Shown piece by piece: positions 24,601 through 33,307 of a stretch of DNA of 64,000 bases. Source of the stretch: JAUVXY01 sp964392345. Its GTDB lineage: Bacteria; Actinomycetota; Humimicrobiia; Humimicrobiales; Humimicrobiaceae. The translations under genes and the position numbers were made by a program. Location: NCBI GenBank assembly GCA_964392345.1, contig CAYMPQ010000001.1:1-64000 (forward strand), given 5' to 3'. The notes under the pieces were generated by a model, which saw only the letters and a program-made list of their open reading frames with translations, searched no databases and had not been told where the DNA came from. The stretch's first letter is position 1. Each line of letters begins with the position of its first letter.

Positions 24601-26124
24601 ATGAAATATATACTGAGTCTTGACATTGGAACAACTTCAACAAGAGCAATAATAATTGATGAGGATGGAGCCCTTATATCATCAAGCACCAAAGATTACG
24701 AGCTTTACACGCCTAAGCCGGGATGGGCGGAACAGGACCCAATTGATTGGTGGGGTGCATCTGTGTTTACCATAAAAGAAGCAATTAAAAGTTCAAATAT
24801 TTCTCCAAAGGATATCTCTGCCATAGGGCTCTCGGGGCAGATGCACGGGAGTGTCTTTTTAGACAGAAATGGAGAAGTAATTAGGCCTGCAATACTCTGG
24901 TGTGATCAGAGGACAAATGATCAATGCAATAAGATTTACAAAATATTTGGCAGGCAAAATTTTATAAAATTATCATACAACAAAGCTCTCCCGGGGTTTA
25001 CAGCACCCAAGATATTGTGGCTGGAAGAGAAAGAACCTCAAAACTACAAAAAGGTATCAAAAATACTCCTTCCAAAGGATTATATAAGGTACAGACTATC
25101 AGGAAAGTATGTAACTGAAGTGTCAGATGCATCTGGAACAATACTTATGGACATTGCCAAAAGGTGCTGGTCACATGAAATATTGGATGGACTGGATATA
25201 GACAGAGATTTGCTTCCAGATGTATACGAGTCAACAGAAATAACATCATATGTAAGTAAATCGGCTTCATCAGCAACCGGTCTTACAGAAGGCACGCCCA
25301 TTGCCGGAGGAGCAAGTGACAATGCAGCAGGAGCAGTTGGCTCAGGTATTATAAGGGAAGGTCTCCTGTCGGATTCTATAGGAACAAGTGGTGTCGTGTT
25401 TGCCTACAGCAAAAAACCATTATATGACAGTCAGGGAAGGGTACACTCATTCTGTCATGCTGTGCCGGGCAGGTGGCACCTTACAGGAGTAACACTGTCT
25501 GCAGCAGGGTCCCTAAAATGGTATTATGAAAATTTTGGCCCAAGCAGGAAAATTGAAGACATGTATCCGAAAATAAAAGGCTACAACCTGCTAAACAAAG
25601 AAGCGGAAAGCATTCCTGTTGGCTCAGACGGACTTATATTTTTACCATATCTGTCAGGCGAGAGAACTCCTCATGCTGATCCTTATGCCAGAGGTGTATT
25701 TTTTGGACTGTCTTATTTGCACACCCAGAATCATTTTGTACGCTCAGTTATGGAAGGTGTGGCATTTAGCCAGCTTGATTGTCTTTCTCTTATGAGAAAG
25801 CTAAATATTGTATCAGACAAAATAGTCCTTTTTGGCGGTGGAGCAAAAAGCAAAGTATGGAAACAGATTATTTCAGATGTAATGAATGCAAAAATTGTAA
25901 CACTGAATGTCGAAGAAGGGCCGGCTTACGGGGCAGCTCTTATTGCCGGGGTTGGATGCGGAATATACAGCAGCGTAGAAGAAGCAGCCGACAAGACAAT
26001 AAAGGAAGCAAGCCAGATTGATCCCATAAGGGAAAATGTAAAAAAATATGAAAAGTTATATGGAATATACGGGTCTCTTTACGCAGACTTAAAAGATGAT
26101 TTTGAGAAGTTAGGCCACATTTAA
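24601..26124 (+). CDS. xylB: xylulokinase
   Basis: This 507-residue FGGY kinase carries the xylulokinase hallmarks LSLDIGTTSTRAIIID, GLSGQMHGSVFLD and ILWCDQRTNDQC. It also has the catalytic-aspartate segment GGASDNAAGAVGSG and the C-terminal FGGGAKSKVWKQI. It phosphorylates D-xylulose to D-xylulose 5-phosphate, entering the pentose phosphate pathway. It is the last gene of the catabolic cluster, 129 bases after the other FGGY kinase, with GAGAGG before the ATG. Specificity for xylulose is well supported by motifs, though related ketoses cannot be excluded. Confidence 0.88.
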   Translation: MKYILSLDIGTTSTRAIIIDEDGALISSSTKDYELYTPKPGWAEQDPIDWWGASVFTIKEAIKSSNISPKDISAIGLSGQMHGSVFLDRNGEVIRPAILWCDQRTNDQCNKIYKIFGRQNFIKLSYNKALPGFTAPKILWLEEKEPQNYKKVSKILLPKDYIRYRLSGKYVTEVSDASGTILMDIAKRCWSHEILDGLDIDRDLLPDVYESTEITSYVSKSASSATGLTEGTPIAGGASDNAAGAVGSGIIREGLLSDSIGTSGVVFAYSKKPLYDSQGRVHSFCHAVPGRWHLTGVTLSAAGSLKWYYENFGPSRKIEDMYPKIKGYNLLNKEAESIPVGSDGLIFLPYLSGERTPHADPYARGVFFGLSYLHTQNHFVRSVMEGVAFSQLDCLSLMRKLNIVSDKIVLFGGGAKSKVWKQIISDVMNAKIVTLNVEEGPAYGAALIAGVGCGIYSSVEEAADKTIKEASQIDPIRENVKKYEKLYGIYGSLYADLKDDFEKLGHI

Positions 26125-26160
26125 TAGCGATTATCACACCAATTATAAAATACTAAATAA

Positions 26161-26222
26161 TTAACTATAGTTAAAAAATATTTTGTTTGACTAAAAGACT
26201 TTTTTTATATAATATAGTCAAA
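26161..26222 (+). promoter_or_regulatory. promoter and inverted repeats before the SorC regulator
   Basis: A perfect 14-base palindrome TTAACTATAGTTAA (26161-26174) precedes TTGACT (26187-26192) and TATAAT (26208-26213, spacing 15; an overlapping TATATA gives other spacings). TTTGACT (26186-26192) and AGTCAAA (26216-26222) form an inverted repeat that brackets the promoter. The arrangement fits autoregulation by SorC. A 138-base gap separates xylB from this regulator. Confidence 0.55.
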
Positions 26223-26262
26223 TGTTCATAGAGTAAACAAATGTGCAATATTAAGAAATAAT

Positions 26263-27207
26263 ATGGCCTGGACTGAAAAAAAGAAACTTATATCTAAAAT
26301 ATCAAGACTCTACTATATCAGCAACTTAACCCAGCAAGAAATTGCAAATAAACTAAATTTATCAAGAACAAAAGTCTCGAGATATTTGGATATGGCGAGA
26401 AAAGAAAGAATAGTTGAGGTAAAAATTAATTCGCCCGATGAAAGCTATGAAGAGTTAGAGTGTGCAGTAGAAAAAAAATATAAGATAAAAGAATGTGCTA
26501 TTGTCCCTTCTTGCGAAAGCAAAGAAGAAACTTTAAAAGAGATTGCTAAAAAGTTAAGCAATATATTTGATAGGATATTAAAGGATGGGGATTATTTAGG
26601 AATTGGCTGGGGGACTTCATTAAAAGGCATAGCAGATTATCTTGACGTCAGCAGAAATATAAGCATAAAAGTAATTCCTATAATTGGGGGGCTTGGGAAA
26701 GTTGGCACAGGAGTTCATACAAATTCAGTTGCAAGGGCTGTAGCTGATAAAATTGGAGGGGTTAGCTATATGATTAATGCTCCTGCAGTTTTGGATAGCA
26801 AAAAAGCAAGAGAAGTCATTGAAAATGAGGGCAGCACCAGAGAAATAATAAATATGGCAGATCAAATTAATACAGCCATGGTAGGAATGGGCGATATCAG
26901 TTCTGAATCTACACTGGTTAAGACTGGAAATTTTAGTGCAGAAGAATTTAATTACTTGAGCAGTTTGGGAGTAGTCGGAGATGTAAATTTAATTTTTATA
27001 AATGAAGATGGAGAACACATAAAAAGCAAGACAGACGATAGAATTATCAGAATTTCAGCAAGTAAAATTAAGAAGATTAAAAATAAAATAGGAGTTGGCT
27101 TTGGGGACAAAAAAGTAAAAGTTATAGAAGGAGCTCTAAAGGGCAAATTCATAAATATTTTATTAACTGATGAAGATACAGCAAAAAGTATAACCAGAGG
27201 GGATTAA
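26263..27207 (+). CDS. SorC/DeoR-family sugar-responsive transcriptional regulator
   Basis: This 314-residue protein has the SorC layout. An N-terminal helix-turn-helix (about residues 10-50, LTQQEIANKLNLSRTKVSRY) is followed by a large NagB-like effector domain with GIGWGTSLKGIADYL, VIPIIGGLGKVGTG, MVGMGDISSES and a late GVGFGDKK motif. Effectors are usually sugar phosphates. Its stop codon is immediately followed by the ATG of the E1 alpha gene (no intervening base), so regulator and dehydrogenase share a transcript. It may control this operon, the preceding sugar cluster, or both. Inverted repeats at its own promoter suggest autoregulation. Confidence 0.92.
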   Translation: MAWTEKKKLISKISRLYYISNLTQQEIANKLNLSRTKVSRYLDMARKERIVEVKINSPDESYEELECAVEKKYKIKECAIVPSCESKEETLKEIAKKLSNIFDRILKDGDYLGIGWGTSLKGIADYLDVSRNISIKVIPIIGGLGKVGTGVHTNSVARAVADKIGGVSYMINAPAVLDSKKAREVIENEGSTREIINMADQINTAMVGMGDISSESTLVKTGNFSAEEFNYLSSLGVVGDVNLIFINEDGEHIKSKTDDRIIRISASKIKKIKNKIGVGFGDKKVKVIEGALKGKFINILLTDEDTAKSITRGD

Positions 27208-28236
27208 ATGGGGAAGATTTTAAATAAAAAAAGCAAATACATAAATATTGATGGCTACAGGATAGAAGATAAATTCTCCAACTTGGAAGATGCTGTAAAG
27301 ATAGAAATGCTAAAAAAAATGTATCAGATAAGGCATTTTGAGAATGAAACCGAGCAATTCATTATAAGGGGTGCAATCCACGGTACATGCCATCTTTATA
27401 CTGGTGAGGAGGCAACTGCTGTAGGTGCAAATTATGCTCTGGATAGCGGTGATTATATTACTTCAACCCATAGGGGTCATGGCCATTGCATCGCAAAAGG
27501 GGCAGACATGAATATTATGATGGCAGAGCTATTGGGCAAGAAGACAGGATATTGTAAGGGTAAAGGTGGGTCAATGCACATAGCTGATGTTGGCTCAGGA
27601 AACCTTGGCGCAAATGGAATAGTTGGGGGAAGCATTGGCATTGCTACAGGAGCAGCACTTACCTGTAAGATGAAGAAGAATGGGAAGATTGTAGTATGTT
27701 TCTTCGGAGATGGTGCAGCCAATCGTGGAATATTTCATAGCTCCATTAATATGGCTTCTATATGGGGGCTTCCTATAGTTTACCTTTGTGAAAATAATGT
27801 CTATGGAATGTCAACACCGGTAAAGGAAGCATTTAATATAGAAAAGATATCAGATAGAAAATTTGCTTACGGAATTGACGGGCTTACAATTGATGGCAAT
27901 AATCTGGTTGAGGTATTTAATACAGTTTCACATTTTGTAAGAGAGTGCAGGGCTGGAAGAGGTCCAGTTTTGATTGAATGCCTAACTTACAGGTGGAAGG
28001 GCCATTCTAAAAGTGATGCTCAGGTTTATAGAACAAAGGAAGAAGTAAAGCAGTGGATTGACAAAGACCCTATCAAAAGATATAAGAAAGTTCTAATTGA
28101 CCGAAAGATACTAACTGAAAAAGAAGATAGAGATTTAGAAAAAGAAGTTGTAGGCCAATTAGAGAAAGCAACTAAATTTGCCAAGGAAAGCCCCTTTCCG
28201 GAACCTTCAGAAGTTGAAGAGGATGTTTATGCATGA
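27208..28236 (+). CDS. 2-oxoacid dehydrogenase E1 alpha subunit (pyruvate/acetoin type)
   Basis: This 342-residue thiamine-diphosphate-binding subunit contains the GDGAANRGIFHSSIN motif ending in the distal asparagine of CENNVYGMS, and the phosphorylation-loop-like GHGHCIAKGADM region. The GGSMHIADVGSGNLGANGIV segment is typical of PDH and acetoin dehydrogenase alpha subunits. With the beta subunit it decarboxylates a 2-oxoacid and transfers the acyl group to lipoyl-E2. It starts directly at the SorC stop codon with GAGGGG as ribosome binding site. Pyruvate is the default substrate; acetoin or a branched-chain acid cannot be excluded. Confidence 0.92.
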   Translation: MGKILNKKSKYINIDGYRIEDKFSNLEDAVKIEMLKKMYQIRHFENETEQFIIRGAIHGTCHLYTGEEATAVGANYALDSGDYITSTHRGHGHCIAKGADMNIMMAELLGKKTGYCKGKGGSMHIADVGSGNLGANGIVGGSIGIATGAALTCKMKKNGKIVVCFFGDGAANRGIFHSSINMASIWGLPIVYLCENNVYGMSTPVKEAFNIEKISDRKFAYGIDGLTIDGNNLVEVFNTVSHFVRECRAGRGPVLIECLTYRWKGHSKSDAQVYRTKEEVKQWIDKDPIKRYKKVLIDRKILTEKEDRDLEKEVVGQLEKATKFAKESPFPEPSEVEEDVYA

Positions 28237-28284
28237 AAAATAGTATTATTACAATTTATAATTTGTGGAGGAATTTTTACTAGG

Positions 28285-29277
28285 ATGAGAGAATTAACAT
28301 ACCTTGAAGCAATAAGAGAAGCAATGCAGCAGAAGATGAGGGAAGACAGTAGTGTATATCTTATAGGAGAAGACATAGCAGAATATGGGGGAGCATTTGG
28401 TGTGACTGTAGGGATGCTTTCTGAATTTGGGAAAGAAAGGGTAAGAAATACTCCAATTTCTGAAGCAGCCATAATAGGAGTTGCCACTGGAAGTGCTGTT
28501 ACAGGGATGAGGCCAATAGCTGAGATAATGTTTTCAGATTTTGTAACTATAGCTATGGATCAAATTGCAAACCAGGCTGCAAAAATAAGGTATATGTTTG
28601 GAGGAAAAGCTAAAGTGCCCCTGGTAATCAGAACAGCAGGAGGTGGTGGGACAGGTGCGGCTGGCCAGCATTCACAGAGTCTTGAAGCACTGGTTGCTCA
28701 TATTCCAGGTTTAAAGGTTGTTATGCCTTCTTGTCCATATGATGCAAAAGGACTGTTAGTTGCATCAATTAATGACAATAATCCGGTTGTATTTATAGAG
28801 CATAAAATGCTTTATAAAAATAAAAAGTGTATCCAACATGTACCTGAGGAAATGTATGAAATTCCACTGGGCAGCGCAGATACAAAAAGGCAGGGAAGCG
28901 ATATCAGCATAGTTGCTACTTCTTTCATGGTTCAAAAGTCAATTGAGGCAGCACAAGTACTGGCAGAAGAAGAAAACATAGAATGTGAAATAATAGATTT
29001 GAGAACATTGCGGCCGCTTGATATAGACACTGTACTGGATTCAGTTAAAAAAACCGGGAGGCTCCTGTGCGTAGAAGAAGCATGCAGTTTCGGAGGTTTT
29101 ATGGGAGAGGTAGCAGCAGAGGTGGTAGAAAAAGGGTTTGATTACCTCGATGCTCCTATATGCAGAGTGGCGGGAAGAAACTGTCCGGTTCCATATAGTC
29201 TTGTTTTAGAACAGGAAATGATCCCAGGTGTTGACAGAATTAAAAAAGGCGTACTTGATATTCTGCATAAGGTTTAA
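28285..29277 (+). CDS. 2-oxoacid dehydrogenase E1 beta subunit (pyruvate/acetoin type)
   Basis: This 330-residue beta subunit opens with [20 protein letters not shown] and [14 protein letters not shown], and carries the conserved [19 protein letters not shown] and a C-terminal region beginning [12 protein letters not shown]. It forms the alpha2-beta2 E1 heterotetramer with the preceding gene. The spacing is 48 bases with GTGGAGG in between. A 144-base gap with a possible internal promoter follows before E2. Confidence 0.92.
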   Translation: MRELTYLEAIREAMQQKMREDSSVYLIGEDIAEYGGAFGVTVGMLSEFGKERVRNTPISEAAIIGVATGSAVTGMRPIAEIMFSDFVTIAMDQIANQAAKIRYMFGGKAKVPLVIRTAGGGGTGAAGQHSQSLEALVAHIPGLKVVMPSCPYDAKGLLVASINDNNPVVFIEHKMLYKNKKCIQHVPEEMYEIPLGSADTKRQGSDISIVATSFMVQKSIEAAQVLAEEENIECEIIDLRTLRPLDIDTVLDSVKKTGRLLCVEEACSFGGFMGEVAAEVVEKGFDYLDAPICRVAGRNCPVPYSLVLEQEMIPGVDRIKKGVLDILHKV

Positions 29278-29337
29278 TTGATGTTGCAGCGCATATTATA
29301 CAGATTGGGCACAATTTTAATTAATGCGCAATTTTAA

Positions 29338-29364
29338 TTGATAACTCTGTTAATTAATTATAAT
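29338..29364 (+). promoter_or_regulatory. candidate internal promoter before the E2 gene
   Basis: TTGATA (29338-29343), 15 bases, consensus TATAAT (29359-29364). The AATTTTAATT sequence is repeated twice just upstream (about 29312-29340). The short spacing makes this a moderate call. It could supply extra E2 independently of SorC. Confidence 0.4.
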
Positions 29365-29421
29365 ATAAGTCCACGAGTTTTATTTTTTGGTTTTAAGTTT
29401 ATTTGTTAGGAGGATAAAGTA

Positions 29422-30624
29422 ATGCATGAAGTAATAATGCCTAAGTTAGGTCTGACCATGGAAACAGGGACGATTGAGAAATGGCATAAGAAAGAAGGAG
29501 ACAAGATAGAGCAGGGAGATATACTCTTTGAAGTAATGACTGATAAAGTATCCCTGGAAGTAGAAGCATATAATTCCGGTGTTTTAAGAAAAATATTAAG
29601 AGGCGAAGGCGAAGAGGTTCCAGTAACAGAAATAGTAGCTTATATTGGCGAGAAGGATGAGGAGATTCCGTCTGGAGCCGGGAAGGCTGCTCCTGAAAAA
29701 GAGCAGGTAGCTGAAAAGAGTGAAAAAAAAGAAGCAGTTGAAGAAAAAGTTAAAGAAACTGCTGTTTCCAAAGAAAAAAGAGTTAAAATATCGCCTATTG
29801 CTAGAAAAATTGCCGAGAGCAAAAATATAGATATATCCAAAATTACAGGGTCCGGCCCCGGAGGAAGAATTGTAAAAGAAGATGTAATGGCTTTTTCAGA
29901 GACAGCTTCTGCTATGCCAAAAGGAGAGATTGCAGTAAAATCTTCAACTCCGCTTAAAGGAATGAGAAAAGTAATAGCAGAGCGTATGAGCTATTCCAAG
30001 ACCAACATTCCCCATACTGTACTGAATGCTGTAGCCGATGCTACAGCCCTTGTGAACTTGAGGGAAAGAATAAAAGATAAAATATCATCTGTGTATGATG
30101 TAAAAATTACTTATACAGATTTCTTGCTAAAGGCTTGCAGTGCAGCCCTAAGGGAGAGTATAGAAGTAAATTCATCTCTTCAAAATGAAAACCATATTAT
30201 ATATGATAATGTGAATATTGGACTTGCAATGTCTGTCAGCGGAGGGCTTATTGTTCCAACTATTTACGATTGCGATAAGATGAGCTTGATTGAAATTGCA
30301 AGGGAAAGAATAAAGTTAGTAGAGAAGGCAAAAAAAGGCGAGTTGAAGCTTGAAGAGATAACAAACGGTACCTTTACCCTGACTAATTTGGGCATGTTCG
30401 GAATAAGATCTTTTTCAGCAATAATCAATCCTCCTCAGGCAGCTATACTTGCAGTAGGTGAAATTTATGAAACACCTGCAGTAGTCAATGGAAAGATTGA
30501 AGCAGGATCAGCCTTAGAACTATCTCTTGCATGTGACCACAGGATTGTAGATGGAGCTGTTGGAGCTAAATTTTTACAGAAAGTTGTAGAATTGATTGAA
30601 AGACCTGAAATCCTTGTAATTTAA
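29422..30624 (+). CDS. dihydrolipoamide acyltransferase (E2) of the 2-oxoacid dehydrogenase complex
   Basis: This 400-residue protein has the complete E2 plan. One lipoyl domain (residues 1-75) carries the lipoylated lysine in VMTDKVSLEV. An EK-rich flexible linker follows (about 80-115). A peripheral subunit-binding domain (KISPIARKIAESKNID, then GSGPGGRIVKEDV, about 120-155) is followed by the catalytic domain with the active-site histidine in LACDHRIVDGAVG near the C-terminus. It transfers the acyl group to CoA. AGGAGG precedes the ATG. LipB, which makes the lipoyl group, lies about 0.5 kb downstream. Confidence 0.94.
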   Translation: MHEVIMPKLGLTMETGTIEKWHKKEGDKIEQGDILFEVMTDKVSLEVEAYNSGVLRKILRGEGEEVPVTEIVAYIGEKDEEIPSGAGKAAPEKEQVAEKSEKKEAVEEKVKETAVSKEKRVKISPIARKIAESKNIDISKITGSGPGGRIVKEDVMAFSETASAMPKGEIAVKSSTPLKGMRKVIAERMSYSKTNIPHTVLNAVADATALVNLRERIKDKISSVYDVKITYTDFLLKACSAALRESIEVNSSLQNENHIIYDNVNIGLAMSVSGGLIVPTIYDCDKMSLIEIARERIKLVEKAKKGELKLEEITNGTFTLTNLGMFGIRSFSAIINPPQAAILAVGEIYETPAVVNGKIEAGSALELSLACDHRIVDGAVGAKFLQKVVELIERPEILVI

Positions 30625-30707
30625 AGTTGAGCTATAGCCATTGCTTTTTACGGGTGTTTTATAGTTAAATTAATAAAGATTGTTTGTTCATTAACATTAA
30701 TTGTAAA

Positions 30708-31094
30708 ATGAAAGACGAAGAATCAAAAATAATACTGTATTGCATAAACTGCGATGAAGAAGTAGCCCACTCTGTGTATTATACCGGCAGTTATTTGCGA
30801 AGCGTAAAATGTGACAGGTGCGGCAAGAAAATAGAAATAGACAGACGCCACCTCAGGGCTGTTTTTGCTGAAGATTTTATAGACAGAATTTTAACAAAGC
30901 CTCACAGGATGACTGAAGATGCGAAAAAAGCACTTGCAATTCTTGTGCCATTTTTTCCAAAGAGATTGATTAAAGAGCCTCTTGCAGTAATTAAAGATAT
31001 TTGTGAAATTTTAAAAAGAGATAATGGAAGAAAGCAAGAGCGCAGAGGTAAAAAAATACATAAGGCAAAAAGTAAAAAAGAAAACAGCAGCTAA
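30708..31094 (+). CDS. small zinc-ribbon protein between E2 and LipB
   Basis: This protein of about 128 residues has two CxxC pairs in the first 50 residues (YCINCDEEVAHS and VKCDRCGKKIEID), a zinc ribbon followed by RRHLRAVFAEDFIDR. The basic C-terminal tail (GRKQERRGKKIHKAKSKKEN) suggests RNA or DNA contact. ATG at 30708 is preferred over an upstream TTG at 30684; neither has a strong Shine-Dalgarno. Similar short zinc-ribbon proteins are annotated without function in other Gram-positive genomes. It follows E2 by 83 bases and converges on lipB with a four-base gap. Confidence 0.7.
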   Translation: MKDEESKIILYCINCDEEVAHSVYYTGSYLRSVKCDRCGKKIEIDRRHLRAVFAEDFIDRILTKPHRMTEDAKKALAILVPFFPKRLIKEPLAVIKDICEILKRDNGRKQERRGKKIHKAKSKKENSS

Positions 31095-31098
31095 GATT

Positions 31099-31827
31099 TT
31101 ATTTTAATACAGGAAGGCCAAATACCTCATTAAATTTTATCAGTATTTGTTCTTTGACATCGTTTATTGGAATATCTTTATTTAATATTTTTTGCATAGA
31201 AGTCTGGCTGTATTTTTTTAATCCACAGGCTATTATGTTATCAAAGTAGCTTAAATCAACATCAACATTCAGGGAAAAACCATGCATCGTGATCCATCTT
31301 TTGATACGCACACCGATGGAAGCAATTTTATAGTTTTCAACAAACACACCTCTATGCTTGTCAATTCTTGTGCCGCATATACCATAATGGTTTAATACTT
31401 CAATTATAAGCTGTTCAAGATTATAAACATATAAAGACAAATCTTTTTTTACATAAGATAGGTTTAAAATTGGATAACAGACAATTTGGCCGGGACCATG
31501 AAACGTTATATCACCGCCGCGGTTGGATTGCACGAGCTCTATGTTTTGCTCTTTAAGCTTGGTATTGCTTACCAGTAAGCTATCTAATTTTTTATTATTT
31601 CCTATGGTTATAACTGGTATATGTTCCAGGAGCAGGATTACTCCGCAGCAGTTACTGAGCTTGACTTGATCAAAAAAATATGTTTGCAGGTTATATGCAT
31701 CATTGTAAGGTATTATGCCTAAGTCCAGGTATAATATTTTACTGCTGTTTGCCTGCAGTCTGTTGATTATTTTTTTATCTTTAATAATATTATTTACGAC
31801 TGAGTTATTTTGTTTTAAAATTTGCAT
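31099..31827 (-). CDS. lipB: lipoyl(octanoyl) transferase
   Basis: This 242-residue protein carries the LipB signature RGGDITFHGPGQIVCYPI (about residues 103-120), a catalytic lysine at about K167 in YKIASIGVRI and the catalytic cysteine at about C201 in FDNIIACGLKK. It transfers octanoate from acyl carrier protein to lipoyl domains such as that of the E2 encoded nearby. An N-terminal extension of about 25 residues precedes the core. It is transcribed divergently from the E3 gene across a 73-base gap. LipA, which inserts the sulfurs, is not in this window. Confidence 0.92.
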   Translation of the reverse strand: MQILKQNNSVVNNIIKDKKIINRLQANSSKILYLDLGIIPYNDAYNLQTYFFDQVKLSNCCGVILLLEHIPVITIGNNKKLDSLLVSNTKLKEQNIELVQSNRGGDITFHGPGQIVCYPILNLSYVKKDLSLYVYNLEQLIIEVLNHYGICGTRIDKHRGVFVENYKIASIGVRIKRWITMHGFSLNVDVDLSYFDNIIACGLKKYSQTSMQKILNKDIPINDVKEQILIKFNEVFGLPVLK

Positions 31828-31900
31828 GATTCTACATATTATACTATAGATACATAATTTACTAATGCACTAATGCTGTATGGAAGGGAGATATTGGGTA

Positions 31901-33292
31901 ATGGAAATAAAAAGAGTAGATTTGGCAATAATTGGGGCTGGGCCCGGAGGATATGTGGCAGCTATAAGGGCGGCTAAGCTGGGAATAAAATCAGTGGTTA
32001 TTGAAAAAGAACACATAGGCGGAGTTTGCCTTAATTGGGGATGCATGCCTACTAAAGCGCTTACTACCGTCGCACATTTAGTAGAGAACATTGAAGGAGC
32101 CAATCAGTTTGGTATTGGCGTTTCAGATTATGGTATTGACTTTAAAAAGGTAATGCAGAGAAAGGACAAGCTGATAAGCTCGTTAAGAGGGGGCCTGCAG
32201 TCTCATTTTAGCAAAAATAAAATAGAGCTTATAAAAGGAAAAGGAAAATTAACCGACACGGATAAAATACTAGTTGAATGCGAGAATGGTGACAATATTG
32301 AGGTTATTTCCAAAAATATTATCGTAGCTACCGGTTCTTCTCCAAGCCAGATCCCACCATTTGATTTTAAAGAAGAAGGTGTGCTGAACAATAGGGGGAT
32401 ACTATCACTTAAAGAAATACCGAAGGAGCTTCTAATTGTAGGCGGAGGAGTAGTAGGGTGCGAATTTGCAAGTATTTTTAATACTTTTGGCAGCAGTGTA
32501 ACAATAATTGAAGTTCTTCCCAGGATACTCTCTACTGAAGATGAGGATATATCAAAGTTGGTAAAAGAAAATTTTGAAAAAAACGGAATAAAAATACTGA
32601 CAAACTGCAGCATAGATGAAATTAAAAAAGTAGAAGGCAGGTATAACTGTAAGGCAAATAATGGTGAAAGTATAACTGTGGATAATATTTTGGTTTCAGT
32701 GGGAAGGAGGCCAAATTCAACAGATATCGGAATTGAAGAAGCAGGAATTAAAACAGAAAGAGGATATATAAAAGTCGACTCTCACCTAAAAACAAGCATT
32801 GATAATATATATGCTATTGGAGATGTGATAGGCGGATATCAATTAGCTCATGTTGCATCGAAAGAAGGAAAGATAGCAGTAGAAAATATATCAGGGAAAG
32901 AGAGTAAAATGAACTATAGAGTTGTTCCATGGGCCATCTTTACCTCTCCTGAAATTGGAGCAGTCGGGCTTACTGAAAATCAGGCTAAAGAGAAAAATAT
33001 TCAGGTTAACTGTGGCCGGTTCCCGTTTTCTGCAAGCGGAAAAGCTTTTGTTATGGGGGAGGCAAGCGGCTTTGCAAAAATTGTAACCGACAAGGAAACA
33101 GGAGAGGTGCTCGGAGCTCAGATAATTGGTCCTCGTGCTTCTGATCTTATACACGAGGTTGCTGTAGCTATGAATGGAGAGCTGTCTGTAGATTATATTG
33201 CCGATACCATACATTCCCATCCAACATTATCAGAGGCTGTTATGGAAGCAGCAGAAGACTGCTTTGGGATAGCAACTCATGCCAGCAAATAG
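31901..33292 (+). CDS. lpdA: dihydrolipoamide dehydrogenase (E3)
   Basis: This FAD flavoprotein of about 463 residues has the N-terminal dinucleotide motif LAIIGAGPGGYVAAIRAAKLG, the redox disulfide in GGVCLNWGCMPTK, the second NAD motif LLIVGGGVVGCEFASI, the FAD motif DNIYAIGDV, and the C-terminal catalytic HSHPTLSEAV (His-Glu pair). It reoxidises dihydrolipoamide of E2 with NAD+. ATG at 31901 is preferred: GGGAG (31886-31890) lies ten bases upstream, whereas the earlier ATG (31880) precedes that site. A HAD phosphatase gene follows 15 bases later. Confidence 0.94.
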   Translation: MEIKRVDLAIIGAGPGGYVAAIRAAKLGIKSVVIEKEHIGGVCLNWGCMPTKALTTVAHLVENIEGANQFGIGVSDYGIDFKKVMQRKDKLISSLRGGLQSHFSKNKIELIKGKGKLTDTDKILVECENGDNIEVISKNIIVATGSSPSQIPPFDFKEEGVLNNRGILSLKEIPKELLIVGGGVVGCEFASIFNTFGSSVTIIEVLPRILSTEDEDISKLVKENFEKNGIKILTNCSIDEIKKVEGRYNCKANNGESITVDNILVSVGRRPNSTDIGIEEAGIKTERGYIKVDSHLKTSIDNIYAIGDVIGGYQLAHVASKEGKIAVENISGKESKMNYRVVPWAIFTSPEIGAVGLTENQAKEKNIQVNCGRFPFSASGKAFVMGEASGFAKIVTDKETGEVLGAQIIGPRASDLIHEVAVAMNGELSVDYIADTIHSHPTLSEAVMEAAEDCFGIATHASK

Positions 33293-33307
33293 TTAAAAAG
33301 GATTCTT

